Shown here piece after piece: positions 10,453 through 24,700 of a DNA stretch of 64,000 bases (positions are counted from its first letter, which is position 1; each line of letters opens with the position of its first letter). Origin of the DNA: Yamagishiella unicocca (lineage: Eukaryota; Chlorophyta; Chlorophyceae; Chlamydomonadales; Volvocaceae). The stretch is from the NCBI GenBank assembly GCA_003116995.1, contig BDSL01000069.1, forward strand, positions 310,001 through 374,000. The letters run 5' to 3'. A program made the translations under genes and the position numbers. The notes beneath the pieces are model-generated. The model was not told where the DNA came from and did not search any database. It was given only the letters and a program-made list of their open reading frames with translations.

Positions 10453-11913
10453 CGTGACCGACGCCTAAACTAATCCAGGGGGGATGCCCACCCTCTGGTC
10501 CAGCCCCCATCCCCCCCCCAAAACGCTCATCCATCCCTAAAACTCGCGAACCCAGATGCACCCACCCAATGGCTCTTCCTTTTTAGGTCTGGAGCCCACT
10601 GTAAACAATTACTATTACTACAAACTAACCGTAGGGGAGCCTAACCAAGTGCTGGACCTCGGTCTTTACCCAGAACACACTTAGGACCTACTTTTGCTAA
10701 GTTTCATATCTATTTAAGCCATATAGCTGTTTGATAGGGATATTGGTTGTTCTCCACCATGCATGGCAGTCGATCGTCGTCACCCGCTCGGCGTGGATGT
10801 CCCCGTCGCGACGGGGTTGAAGGTACGCGAGCGCCTCCAAATTTGGTGCAGGCCGCTGCTGGGGCTCCTAATGAGGTGATTCGCAGCTAGAAAACAGATG
10901 TGACTCTCGCTCGGAAGTATCGTTATCAAGACGCAGCAAGGGCCAACCCAGGCCAGCTACCCCCGGAGCTCGGGCGACCGCGCTGGATGAATGCCACAGC
11001 GCATCTGCTGCACGGATGAATAAAGCGAACAAATGCGGGCTTGGTTCAGTAAAGGTCAGGGTGACTCCTTCGATTCTGCAGGCTTCGGTAAGGTTCTATA
11101 CAGGCGCAAGCGCTTCTACGCAAACCAGAGGCTAGCTTAAGGAACGAGGGGTTAGCTGTCACACATTCTGATTGGACCTGGCGGCACGTACTACATGGCG
11201 ATGGCGGGCGGGCGGGAACGGGCAGGCGAGGTATTGCTTGAGTAGCATCGCATCGCATCGTGTGCATGTGACTGGCTTTTTCATCGAACGAACGAATACG
11301 CATACGTAACCATAGTTCTATCCAATGCGTGTACGCTTAAGTAGTGAACGCGTGTACGCTTAAGTAGTGACTGCCTCGACGCAATGCGCCCAGCCTCAGC
11401 GAACTCCTGGGTCGTGGGATTGGTGAGCGGCTCAAATCATTTGATTGCTATTATGCAAGGTATCAAACTTATTTCCATCCGTGCTGCTGCACGTGAATGA
11501 TGCAGGTGCTACTATGTACACTGCTTGAAGGCGCATTAGGAAAATCATGTACCTTGCACAGTGATTGTGCACCTGGAACCAATTGGTGGGAGGGGGGAAG
11601 CATTTAGTCCCGCCATTTCCGTATCGGAGCGTCATTTCTTCGCGCCTCTAGGTGGATTGAGTAATTTGCTGATTTTAAACGTCTTGCAGGTTCTGTAATA
11701 GCGTGCCTTTCGGTCGCGACCTTGGCACGTGCGACGACTGTTGGAAATGCTGCTTGTTTCCAAACCGGTTTAATCAGCCTGCAACTACTTTGAGAGGACA
11801 GCTCATTGCCGGTGCCTGCTCACAACGGTTCGTTCCATAAGGGCGTGAAAGGGTGGCCGGTTGGACGTTCCTGTCCAGCGTCGCCGTTGTGTACTGGACC
11901 GCTATGTCGCAAG
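10453..11913. other. Intergenic region with a short LINE tail
   Basis: No gene is supported. About 10583-10610 matches the end of the LINE at 29.4 kb (GGTCTGGAGCCCACTGTAA). 11322-11371 has a ~23-bp direct repeat (GCGTGTACGCTTAAGTAGTG twice). The rest shows nothing recognisable. Confidence 0.4.
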
Positions 11914-11920
11914 TATAAAA
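11914..11920 (+). promoter_or_regulatory. TATA box, probable promoter of the ABCG gene
   Basis: TATAAAA followed by GGGG is a canonical TATA box and is the strongest such motif upstream of the ABC transporter. An ATG occurs 58 nt downstream (11978), but I could not connect an exon there to the transporter, so the 5' end of the gene is unresolved. Confidence 0.4.
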
Positions 11921-12709
11921 GGGGCTCCGTCACACGCGAGTAACTGAGCCATTCATCAGGCGTGGTCTTACATAGCCATGTTTTCCCACAACCACCTCCC
12001 ACCCCCCGGCTTGCTACAGATGCTCGTGCAACATCGGTTCCGCGTGTCGCCGCAGCGCCACTTGCGCTCGGGGGCTGTTCTGCAAGGAAGCCCCTTGGAG
12101 CTCCCCTGTTTGCGCGGTGGGTACCGGATCACCCTCCTCTCTTCCGGCCACTCCAGTCGAATGGCCGGTCGCCCCATGCATGAGTTGTTGTATCCTAAAC
12201 CGCCTCTAGTGGCCAGGGCTCGGGGCTCGGCACATCCCACATGCGCGCGGAAAGTTGTCTGCTAACATGTGACGGGCACAGTTTTGCAGACCTGGGCAGC
12301 TCCCTCGCTCTAGACCATGGGGGTATGAGGGGTCGGATCGATGTGGCAGCAGCGTCCAGCGCCGTATGGTCAATGCCCCTACCATGAAACCCCCAATCCC
12401 ACTCGAACTCCCCCGAACAAGCTCCCTTGCCGCGCACTAAACTTCACTCAGCGAGTAGTTCGTTCCCTCATTTGTCGCTGCACCAGTTTATTCTCTAACC
12501 CCATGCAGACCTGCGCGTCGGATGCCTGCAACGCTGCCCCACACGGCCCTGACCCAGCACGCATCTCCCTGCAAGCCCCAAACGGCTGCTGCCGCACCCG
12601 CTCCCCTCCCCTGTCCTTGCTGTCCACACACACACCCTGGTTCTTTTCTATACCCCGCCCCCCGCCACACACACACCCCGGCCTCATCCCCATTCCGCCA
12701 CCCTCTCAG

Positions 12710-15700
12710 CCGTGCACCGTCTGCGAAGCAGACTCCGATTCGACCGACCCGGGGGGCTGTTCGGCCAGGTGCCCCGCGGGGGCCCTGGGCAGCCTTCTGG
12801 GGCCGCGCCTGGAGCCCGCCCTCTCCGCCCCCTCTCTGGTAGAAGCGGTGGTGTTCCTTTCGTTCGCTCTGGAGCCCTGGAGGAACAGCAGCACCGACCG
12901 CACACAGGTGGGGGCAAAACTCCCTCGGAAAGCTATGGGGGCAAAAAACCCTGGAAAGCTACGGCAGGGGAGGGGCGGAGGGTTCATCAGGGAGTACACC
13001 TGGGGTCGGGGGACAGGTAAGAGGCCAGAAATGAGTAAACCAATATGGTGACAAGATGGAAGGTATGACCTTTTGGGCTGTGGCGATGTTGCGTCTGGGG
13101 AGCGGTATTGCGTCTGTAAGGGCTGGGTCGGGGTTTGGATCTGCGCCGGGAGGAGAAGCCCTTGGGCTGCGCAGGGGGGGGGGGGCAAAACGAAACCGGT
13201 TTCGCAAAAAGGAACCGGTTACTCGACGTGGGAAGTGAAAAGGGGGGAGGTAAGACCTGGGGAGGGAGCCTGTGTGGGAGCGGTGATGAGGGCATACGGA
13301 GAGGGTAAGGGGACGCAGGGAGCCGGCAGGAAGAGGCTGCAGGAGGTGGAGGCAGGAGGAAAGGCAGGAGGGAGGCAGGAAGAGGCTGCAGGAGGTGGTG
13401 GTAGGAGGGGCGGCAGGAGGGAGGCAGGAAGAGGCTGCAGGAGGTGGTGGTAGGAGGTGGAGGCAGGAGGAGCGGCAGGAGGGAGGCAGGAAGAGGCTGC
13501 TGGAGGTGGAGGCAGGAGGGGAGGCAGGGGGCCGGGAGGAAGAGGCTGGAGGCAGGAGGGGAGGCAGGAAGGAGGCAGGAGAATGGGGACAGCAGGTACG
13601 ATACCGTCAAGCTCGGCATGTACGGGTGCTGGGTGCAGATTTCGCATGCCGGGGAGCTGTCGTTATTCCTTCCGTACCACTGTACGACAACACAGGTGAC
13701 AAAAGAGGAGCTGAGCGGCTTCCTGGCCAGTGAGGCCTCATTGGAGAAGCCCACCTCGTCCAACGCGTCGTACACGATGGCGTACGTGGATGAGGCCGTG
13801 GGAAGCCTGTACAAGGGCAAGGCGGTCGTGCTGCCGCTCGAGGTGAGTGCAGTACGGCACCGATAGCTGCAAAGGAGCAAAGTTGACAGCAGTTTCCGCT
13901 ACGTGCGCTCGCCCGAGGTGTCAGCTTGCGAAGTATATGTAGGTGGTGGGGACAATGGGTAGGGAACGGAGCCGTGGCCCCGGGGGTCGGTACACGTGGG
14001 GGCATGGCTCCTTGCTTGCATTGGCCACCTGGAGGTGACCCCCCCTCACACACATACACATCCCCCCCCACCCTCCCCCCTCCCCGCAACACACATCTCC
14101 TCCCTTTCCCGCCCCCAGGCCGTCGCCGCCAAGCTGCTGTACGGCAGCCGATCCACGCTGTGCTCCAAAGTCGACCTCCGCCTCCCCCCCACCGCCATGT
14201 CGAGGCTCACGGGTCCCGGCTGCCCCTGCAACTACACCATCAACGCCGCCTACAACCGCTGCCCCGCCGGCTATCGCTGCTCGCGGCAAGCCTACCTGGG
14301 CCTTACCGTTGACGTGCTGTACGACGTAGCCTGGGCGCAGCTGCGGGGAGTGTGCATTCCCTGCGAGGACGGACTGTACTGCGAGTCCGGCGTGTACGTC
14401 AAGGTGCGTCGTACGGCAGCTGCATGCGCTGCCATGGGCCGCTCCCCGTCCCACCCTCGAGGTACCCCCCTGCCGAGACAGCCATTTCAAAGCTCCCACC
14501 CGCACACCAGGATGGGGTACACGATTGACCGCGTGCTCCAAAACACACACGTCCTGCGCCCACACCACAGTCACGTATCCGACCTCCCCCAACCGTCCTC
14601 CGCCATCGCTTCCTTACTCCGCATCCCCTGCGCCATTTCTCCGGCCCTTCTCCATGCATCTCGAAACGTCTTTCCTAAACGGGTTTTTTCTTGCGTGCAC
14701 GGGTCTTCCTTGCGATCCTCCACACACGCGGCGCTGACCAAACCACGCAAACCGCAGACGGCCATGGGGTCGTTCCTCTCAACTCGGGACCTGGACTGCC
14801 CCGCCGGCTCCTACTGTCCCACACCCGGAGACAAGATCCCATGCCCATCGGGCTTCTACTGCGGCCAACGCGCCCTGTCCGCATTGCCCTGCAACTATAC
14901 AGCGTGCGTGGCAGGGGGGAGGAAGGGGGTGTTGAGAGGAGACCCGTGGGTCGGCACATAGGAAGAAAAATAGAACTTTTGACGAATGGTGTGTGGGGCT
15001 GGCATGGGAGCGAGGAGGGTGCGCGCTCCGTTGGCTGGGTCATAGTGCTTCCTAGGGGCAGAACCGTTTCGGAGGCGGAAGGGGTGGAGCGGGGACGAGT
15101 ATGCCATGAAGTGTGGGTGTACACGTGTGAGTGTGCAAGTGTGAGTGTGTAAGTGCGTGTGTGTGTGAGTGTGTGTGATTGTGTAAGTATGAATGAGTGA
15201 GTGTGTGAGTGTGTAAGTGTGAGTGTGTAAGTGATGGATAGGACGTGTCGCTCGTGTGTATTATTAGGGGTGATAGTGGTGCAGGTCAATGACACCACCT
15301 GGCCCCTCCCCGCCCCCGCTGCCCTTCCATCCCCTTCCTGATAGGCTGTTGGAGCACCCGGATGCAAATCATCCGGTGGTGGGTGCTGGTTGGGTGGTGA
15401 TTGGGTGGCGGGGCCAGCGGGCGGATGGGTGGATGGGTGGGTGCGCGCCGGGGAGGGCACGAGTGTACAGCACTGCGCAGCGGGGAGGGAACGAGTGTAC
15501 GGCACTGCGCGCCGGGGAGGGAACGAGTGTACGGCACTGCGCGGCGGGGAGGGAACGAGTGTACGGCACCGCGCGCCGGGGAGGGAACGAGTGTACGGCA
15601 CTGCGCGGCGGGGAGGGAACGACTGTACGCCACTGCCCGCCGGGGAGGGAACGAGTGTACGGCACTGCGCGCCGGGGAGGGAACGAGTGTACGGCACCGC

Positions 15701-18700
15701 GCGCCGGGGAGGGAACGAGTGTACGGCACTGCGCGCCGGGGAGGGAACGAGTGTACGGCACTGCGCGCCGCGGAGGTGGTACGGCACTGCGCGCCGGGGA
15801 GGGAACGAGTGTACGGCATTGCGCGCCGGGGAGGGAACGAGTGTACGGTACTGCGCGCCGGGGAGGGAACGAGTGTACGGCACTGCGCGCCGGGGAGGGA
15901 ACGAGTGTACGGTACTGCGCGCCGGGGAGGGAACGAGTGTACGGCACTGTGCGGCAGTACTTCGCCCCAGCCGCCCTCACCTGTCCACTCCGACCCATCT
16001 GGCCGCCCCCCCTCACTGCCTTTCTCCTTCTCTCGCTCCAATCCGTACGTACTGCACCCACTGGCCGCCCCCTCGTACCTGTACGGCATTCCTGTTTCCC
16101 CCCAGGACGGCCAGCCCGACCTCGTCACGCGCCTCTTCAGGAACCGTGAACCCATCCGGGGAAACTATTGCCCAACGGGATCATCCAAGCCGAGCAGGGA
16201 GTGCGAGTGAGTCCCTCCGCCTCCACGCAACCGCGTTCCTGACCACCTGACCCATCCCTGCCCCTAGGCACCCCGGGCCTGAGTTCCCCCTGCTGCGGCT
16301 GTGGCTGTGGGGTCCCTGCTGAGGTGACTCCGCCCCCTATATCCAACTTCGCTGCCATTCGTCCGCCCCTCCCTTTGCCCTCCCTTCCCCAGGGGCGGCT
16401 ACTACTGCCCCAACTCATCTGTGCAGGTCCCGTGCCCTGCCGGCTACTACTGCAAGCCGCAGTCCATCGAACCCGTCAAGTGCCCCCAGTGAGTGCGTGC
16501 GCTAGGGCGTGCCAGCTGGCCTCTGCGGTGACTCCAGGGGGAGAGAGGGAGGCAACGCAACCAAGAGGAAAAGGAGAAGATAAGACAAAAGGGAATATGC
16601 GGGATTGCCGTAGCTTTCACCGCTCGGTAGTTGTAGGAGCTTGGTTCCTTGGTCTCATCGCGCTCAGTCTCCTTCGCGGCTCAGCTCAGCATACTTAAAA
16701 CACATACACGCGATCGTGCGGCCGCCACCACCAACGTCGCCGCCGCTGCCGTCCTCCAACTCCCTTCTTTCTTTGCCCTTCTGCAACCCCCTTCCCCTTA
16801 CTTCTCTCGTTTCCCTCCTGTCCCCTCCTCGCCCTCCTCCCCCGCAGCGTCGTGAGCTGCCCAAAGGGCACTGAGTATCCTGACGCTCGGCCCCTCGCTG
16901 GGCTGATCTGCGGCGTCATCGTCGTGGCCATGTACTTACTGTTCTGGCTGGCCCAGGCCGTGGCCTGGCTGGGGGTGCGGCTGGTACGCAACTTTACGGT
17001 GGAGGTGCAGGTCAGCAACGAGGCTTGGGCCAAGTTCTTGCGCAAGGCGGGAAAGGATGCCGTCAAGGAGGCGGAGGGTGCGTGCGTTTGCAGCAGAGGC
17101 CGGGGGATGGGCGGGTTTGGGGAACGTAGGGCCCGGCGGGGGTATCGCAGCAATAGGCGTTGTGCGGTACGGGAGCATGGGCGTGGCGGCGCGCTTGCCG
17201 GTATTGGTGGTACGGTGCCACTGTCGGCTCGGGAACCCCGCGTATAGCTTGCGCCTTCCTATGTCTCCATCCATGACCAGACCGGACCCGCCCCGTTCCG
17301 ACCTCACAGATATGAAAAAGTGCGCAGCCTCCAAGCTGAAAGAGACCCGAACCGAAAATTTCCGAAACGATGATTCCTTCAACATCGCCTCCATGAAGGA
17401 CCGCCCCTACTGGCGGCTGGAGGACAAGATCAGCATCAGGTTCCGGGAGGTCCGCGCTAGCTTGAAGGTAGCCGGAGGAGCGCAGCTGGCGAGCATCAGC
17501 GGCGTCTTCGAGGCGGGACGGCTAAGCGCAATTATGGCGAGTGGTGTCCGATGCGCGGGGGATGAGCCGGGACCTGGATTGAGCACGGGTCTTGGGAGCT
17601 GGGATAGGTAGGAGACGCCCCGCGGCTGGTCACTTGGGTTTTGGTCTTTGGGAGTTGGGGAGGTAGGGTCGGGGGTCGGGGCTGTGGAAGGCTGGGGCGG
17701 GCAGGTGGGCGGGCGGGCGCGGATTGGGTTATGAGGGATGCTAGGAGGAGCGTCGTGCGGGTCGGGTGTATGACAACTGACAAGTAAGGGGGACATCACA
17801 GGCGCGACGATCTGCCCTGGACCGAGCTCCCCTCCCCTCGCCTTCCCGTCGCATGCGCGCTCGGAACACCAGCCCCTTCTTCCTTGCCTATCCATCGGCT
17901 CTCTGTACCTCGCCCACTTGCATACCGCGGCACACACCGTATGTATGTATTCCCCCAGGGTCCCTCGGGCTGTGGCAAGACTACACTCATCAACGTGTTG
18001 TCTGGTCGCATGCCGTCAGCCGCGTCGGTGATCGATGATAAGCGCGAGGTGGTTGCGCTCACGCAAACAATATACAGGCAGGCGGGTCTGTGGGCGGGCG
18101 GCCGTACGTGTTAATACCCTACCTAGCTGCCGCGCGCCATGCCGCCAATAATCTGGGTGTGGGGGTTGGTCGGCCCCCAATCCAACTACTGCAAGCTACG
18201 TACGCAGCTCGCTGCGGGCTGGTGGTTGGTCGGTTGGTGGTTGCCGGTTAGGGCAGTTGTGCCCTTGTCCCTCCCAGCACACGTATGACACACGGGCGAT
18301 GTACTTCCCCCTAAGCCATACCTCTGCCGCCCCGCAGGAGGATGTTCGGGTACGTGCCCCAGGATGACATCCTGCACACCGACCTGACCGTCAGGTGGGA
18401 CATACATGGTTTCGGAGCCGGGCCGAGAGGGAGCGGGGACACGGTTTCGGAGCCGGGCCGGGAGATAGCGGGGGACATGGTTTCGGAGCCGCGCCCGGGG
18501 AGGGAGCGAGGACACGGTTTCGGAGCCGCGCCCCGGGAGGGAGCGAGGACAGGAGGGAGCGAGAACACGGTTTCGGAGCCGCGCCGGGAGGGAGTGGGGA
18601 CACGGTTTCGGAGCCGCGCCCGGGAGGGAGCGAGGGCAAGGGGATGAGGGATTGATGGGACGATGGGACAGCTCACGGCCAGCAGATAGCGCGATCCATG

Positions 18701-21700
18701 GCTCTGATTGGCGGAGGACGTCGGGCGATGGGACCGATCAAAGGGCTTACGATTAAACGATTAACCAGCCAGCAGCAAGCTGTGGCGCGTCGATCGCTCC
18801 GGAACTAACGCAAACGCGCACGCTCGGTGGCTCACCAGACAAGCAACCGCACCCGCCCCCACAGGGAGAACCTCGACTACAGCGCGCGCCTAAAGCTGCC
18901 GTACAACATACCTTCCGTACTGCGTCAGGCCATCGTCGAGGACACGCTTCGAATGCTGGGTATGCACGACAAGCAGGACTGCATCATCGGCAGCGTGGAG
19001 AGGAGGGGTGGGTGCGGGGAGGGGTGGTGTGAAAACCGGTGACGAAAAACGACAAGATAGTGGGCGCATGGTCAGCGGGGAGGGGTGGGGTGGGCGCGGG
19101 GAGAGGTGGCCACGAGGAAGGACGGCTGAACCCGGCTGAACCCGGCTGAAACCGGCTCCCAGAACCATTGCCGCTTGCGTGCTCTGCGACACGGCGCTCC
19201 ATCCATTACTACACTGACCTCATGTCCCCCTCCCCTCGCGCCTCCCGGGGTTTCCCCTGCAACCTCCCCTCGCGCCTCCCCGGGTTTCCCCTGCAACCTC
19301 CCCTCGCGCCTCCCCGGGTGTCCCCTGCAATCAACCTCCCCTCGCGCCTCCCCGGGTGTCCCCTGCAATCAACCTCCCCTCGCGCCCCCCCGGGTTTCCC
19401 CTGCAACCTCCCCTCGCGCCTCCCGGGGTTTCCCCTGCAACCTCCCCTCGCGCCTCCCCGGGTGTCCCCTGCAATCAACCTCCCCTCGCGCCTCCCCGGG
19501 TGTCCCCTGCAATCAACCTCCCCTCGCGCCTCCCCGGGTTTCCCCTGCAACCTCCCTCGCGCCTCCCCGGGTTTTCCTTGCAACCCTCCAGTCATTTCTG
19601 GAGGCGAGCGTAAGCGCGTCAGCATTGGCGTGGAGCTGGTCAGCAAGCCGTCCGTCCTCTTCATGGTCGGTGGGGCGGGTGCGGGGGCTTTAGGAGTTGG
19701 GGAAGACGGTGGTTGCGCGCGTAGGTGCGTACTCGTGATTGCGCCGCACCCGACCAATGAATCCATCCATCCCCGAATGTCAGCTAGCGAACATATCAGA
19801 CGAACCGTCACTACCTGTCAATATCTGTGATTATCTACAATCTGCTCCTGTCTGCCAATATCTGTCAATATCGGTCTACCAAGTAAACCCACCCGCCTGC
19901 CTTTCACTCCCATCTCGTCCCCTCATACAACGGCTCTCTCTGTCACCACCTCGCACCTCTGCCGCCTTCATCCGCGTGAAGGACGAGCCCACATCAGGTC
20001 TGGACGCCGCCCGCTCCTCCGAGCTATGCAAGCTGCTGTCCAGCCTCGCCTCCACCACTTTCATCAACATCATAGCCGTCATACACCAACCCCGATACAG
20101 CTCCTTCCTGCTCTTCGACCGGCTGCTGCTGCTGGCGACCGGCGGCAAGGTCCTCTTCCAGGGGCCGCCCACGCTGTGCGTGCCGTACTTCCGCATCTTG
20201 GGCTTCGTGTAAGTCCAGGGAGGGGGGTTACAGGTTCCAGGGTAGTCGTCGTCGTACTGTGGGAGGTAGGGAGCTAGTTGCATATATACGGGGGGTGTAC
20301 GGCGACCCACTCCGCTGACCACTTCCGCCCAACCTGCCTGTCGCTCAGCCTGCTCGTCGCGCCGACACGCCCAAAACCCCTATCCCCCTATCCCCAAAAC
20401 CCCCAAACTCCAACGAATCCCCCCAAAACCCAATCCCCCCAAAACCCAAAAACCCAGACCCCAAACCCCGATCCCCCAAACCCCCAAACCCTAAAACAGG
20501 TTTCCCCCAGAGGAGAACCACGCCGACACCCTGCTGGACATCGTGAGTTACCCGGAGGCGCACTCGACCGCGGGGGTGAGGGTGGCGGAGCTGCCGTTCA
20601 TCTGGACTTCGCACGGGGAGCCCTGGCTGCACCGCTACTCCAGCCCGGTGGAGAGGCTGCGGAGGGCCGTGAGGGTGCGTGGGCGTACCGGCGAGTTGGC
20701 TGGGTTGGGTTGGGTTGCGTGTTTGCGGGGACCGCGCGGGGAGATGAACTGCGGTTCGCAGATCTACCGGCCTGCGGCGCACTATTGCTTGCTTGTGCGG
20801 CGCTCTCATCCCGCCAGCTTCCGTCTTCACCCGTCCTGATTGTGTCTTGCGCCCGTGTCGCTCGCTCGGTGCTTCTGTCCCGCGTGCAGACAATGATTCT
20901 CTCGGACCGCATGTACCGGTGAGAAGGGGCCTGAGGCGGGGCCGGATGGATGCGGGGCCGCATGGATGCGGGGCGGGGCGGGGCGGGCCGCCGGGCGTGG
21001 GGGAAGCTGAGGGGCCGGCCTAGGGGATGGAGGGGGGCAGGGGAATGTGATGGAACGGCTTTGGGGTCCGGTTGATGGTACCTGGCCGTAGGTTGCTTTG
21101 AGGGCCTGAAGCATTTAGCCACGTACTGCCGTTGTCGTTGTTGCCGCTGCTGATGTTGTCTTCTGCCCTTCTCCGCTGCTGCTACGCGGCTGCTGCCCCT
21201 GATGATGACGCCCGCCTGCTGCTGCCGCTGCAGGATTGCGCGAGTGGTCTGCCAGCGCGCGCAGAACGACACCGGCGGCGGGCGGCCTGAGGATGGCTCC
21301 AACGCACAGCAGGACGCCGAGTCACAGGCCGTAGCGGCGGCTCTCAGCGGGGGCATGGAGGCCGTCCTCAGCGGGAGGGGCCTCAGCGTGGAGGCCGTCC
21401 TCAGCGGGAGGGGCCTCAGCATGGAGGCCGTCCTCAGCGGGAGGGGCCTCAGCATGGAGGCCGTCCTCAGCGGGAGGGGCCTCAGCATGGAGGCCGCCCT
21501 CAGCAGGGCGCTCAGCATTGAGGCCGTCGTCAGCGGGGCGCTCAGCAGGAGGTTAGCATCACTCCAGGGGGCCCCGACGCTGACCAAGGTAAGGGCGCTT
21601 CAAGGGGGGGACGTACGGCTGGTTGGGCACGCAGTGAGGCGCGGTGCGGCGGCAGTAGTAGTAGCACGCACATGCCGATCGATGGCGAGCACGTGGCAGC

Positions 21701-24700
21701 GATGGTGGGTGCTTTGCGCTGCTGCCCGGCGAGGGTTGACGGCTTGTCTTCGTGGGCTCACCTCCATCCGCCTGTGAGTGACCCATGGGTCGGCGTTGCC
21801 TTGCTGCCCATCCCGCCCAGGCCCTGCAGGAGAGAGTACACAGCGACGATCTGGAGACCGGGTCGCCCAGCCGCGTCACGTGGCTGCAGAAAAAGCTGGT
21901 GGGGGGGGGAGAGACGCAACCCGTATAGCGATAAGGGAGAAGGCGACATCGGAAGGCGTGTTGGTGGGGGTTGCAAGGAAAACCGGTGGCCGGGTGGAGC
22001 GGGAACCCGTGGTAGGGTGGAGTGGGGATCCGTGGTAGGGTGGTGGAAAGGGTGGGATAGAGACGAACCCCCTCGCGTAGGGTGGAGCGGGAAGGAGTGC
22101 CGTACTTGTGATAGGCGTTGCGGCAGCTGCTACCTTGCATACTGCTGGCCGCTCTCTTCAAAGAAAGAAATTACTTAAAGTTACGCCTTATAAAAAAAAC
22201 AATTTCATTCTATCTTCCTTTGTTTTTTTCTTCCAAAGGAAGAAACAAAGGCAAAACGAAAAAAAGTAAAACGTTGACTTGTCTGACGGCCTGCATATCG
22301 TGTATCCAGAGTCGGGAGCCAAGCCTGTGCCGTCAGCGCGCTGTTCCACAAACCACCAACGCCCCACTGCTGCTTATCTCCTCCCTCCCGGCCTTGCCTC
22401 TCTGCCTGCGTTGCCTTACGTCCTCCCTGCCTGGCCTCACTCGCCTCATTCCGCCTCACAGCCGGAGCTCTTCCCCAAGCATGAAGAGGAGCGGAGCGCT
22501 TGGAAGCTGAAGTGCGAGGTACGCGGGTGTCTGAACCTTGTCGTGCGCTGCACGGGGGTGGGTGGGGTGGGGTAGGGTGGCGTAGAAACCCGTTTACACG
22601 ACATGGGAAATGTGGCTGGCGTATGGTGGGGTGGGGTTTTGAGGAAGACCCGTGGATGCGAGAGAAAAACCGTTAAGGGAAGACGTTTCGAGATGCATGC
22701 TGGAGAACTGGGGTGGGGTGGGTGGGAGCCAAGTACGGGCTGCAACAATACCGATCGTCCCGTCCAAGCTAGACACGTGCACCCAGACGCTCAACCACCC
22801 AACCACTCTTCAACCACCCAACCACTCTTCAACCACCAGAACCTAATAGACAACGAGCAAGGGCTGAAGGTCGCACAGAACAACGCGAACGGCGCCAACA
22901 AACAAGACAACAGTGACAGCAAACCACAAGGGTACGTGCTGCCTGTGCTGGCACAATGATAGGCGGCCTGTGCTGCCACAATGATAGGCTGCCTGTGCTG
23001 CCACATTGATAGGCTGCCTGTGCTGCCACATTGATAGGCTGCCTGTGCTGCCACAATGATAGGCGGCCTGTGCTGCCACATTGATAGGCTGCCTGTGCTT
23101 CCACATTGATAGGCTGCCTGTGCTGCCACGTTGATAGGCTGCCTGTGCTGCCACATTGATAGGCTGCCTGTGCTGCCACGTTGATAGGCTGGGAGGGAAC
23201 GCGTCCACGCACGTACGAATGCTGCTGAGCTTTGAACTGCGCCACCATTAGCGCCGCTTTCCTCCCGAAGACACACCTTTTACTGCGCTCAACGCGCGCT
23301 GCCTCTTCCTCTCCTCCCCTCCTTTCCCCTCCCCGACCCTGTTCTTTTCTGTAACTCCCCGACTCGCCACAACCCAGTTCCATGACATGTTTATTTGACT
23401 CATCCCAACAACCCCAGGGCGGTGGCCTCCGAGGACGATCCTGGCGGGGGCATGATCCTGCTGCTGACACCTCCCGACACGGTAGAAGGCCGATTTGTAG
23501 GTAGTGCCTCTCCAGGGTGCACAGAGGGTCGATGGTGTCGATGGTGATGGGATGCTGTCGGCATACCGTTAACGTTAATGTCGAACGAGGCATACCGTTA
23601 CCGTTAATGTCGAACGGGGCATACCGTTACTGTTAGTGTCGAACGAGGAGCTGTACCGCGGGTGCGAAGCGCGCGAAGTGACCAACCCGTGGGCCCGCAC
23701 GCCCCCCTCCCCTTAATGTTGTTTTCGTCTGCAGGTGGTGCCCGCAGGCACTCACAAGAAGACATCGGTCCCTACCACATGGAGATACGTGAAGGACGTC
23801 GTCAGTTGGTGAGCTAATGGGGCCGGCGGGGGGCCCAGCAGCTAGCGGCATCCGCCTCGGCATCCTTGAGGCAATTTCCCTCGAGCAGAAAGTAACAGCC
23901 TTTGTTACAGTGGGGAATATATCATCGGGCACATCGTTGGGCACGGAAGGAGACAAAGAAGGGAAGAGTCCAACGAGGCCGGGGTGTTGCTCCGTCCCAG
24001 GAGTCTGGATTGCGCTCGGACCTCGGCCTCTTCGCTCAGAAGCATGTGTTTGCACAAGCCCAGTATTTTCTTGCGTACATGCCCATACACTGCTGCGCAG
24101 GAACGTCGTACAGACACTCTGGCTTTGCCAGCGCAACACCGTGAAGACGATTCGCGGCTTCTGGCCCCACACCGTCCTGGATGTGCTGTTGCTTCTAAGC
24201 GCCGCTTTCATCGTGGGGGCTGTGCAGGCAAGCTAACATAGCCCGGTGGGAGGGGACACAGCCGCGGCGGGAGTAGCGCCGAAATCAATGGCTGCTCACA
24301 GGGGAGGCGGTTTGGGAAGGGGTTTGGGAAGAGAACAAGAGATGTACTGCAGCCAAGTGCACTTTGGAGAGGGTGGGCTGATGTTTAGAGGCTGGGTTCT
24401 CACAGCCCTCAGGCCCTGAATGCCGCCCTCAACCGCCGTCGTGGTTGTCCTAAACCGTCGTCGTTGTCCTAAACCGCCGCCACCACTTCCCAGGGAGCTG
24501 ACTGGGATCTCACCAAGGTGCCCTCCAACATGGCCATGGCGTACCTAGTGCTGTCGGTTCTGGCCACAGTCACACATCTGCGCACCTTCTCCACGTTCAG
24601 GAATGTGCAGGTGCGGGTATCGCACGGGAGGGCTCAGTCGAAGGTGGTGGTGCGATGGTCGCGGAAGCTGGGTTTGGGGTACCGGCGAGCCGCACCGCAA

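Noticed and set aside
12987..13880. 297-codon minus-strand open frame, Leu/Pro/Ser-rich
   Set aside because: Antisense of the polypurine minisatellite and an ABCG exon; no motif.
15289..16250. Several long overlapping open frames on both strands
   Set aside because: They are produced by the 32-bp intronic minisatellite, which lacks stops in all frames; the flanking ABCG exons splice over it in phase.
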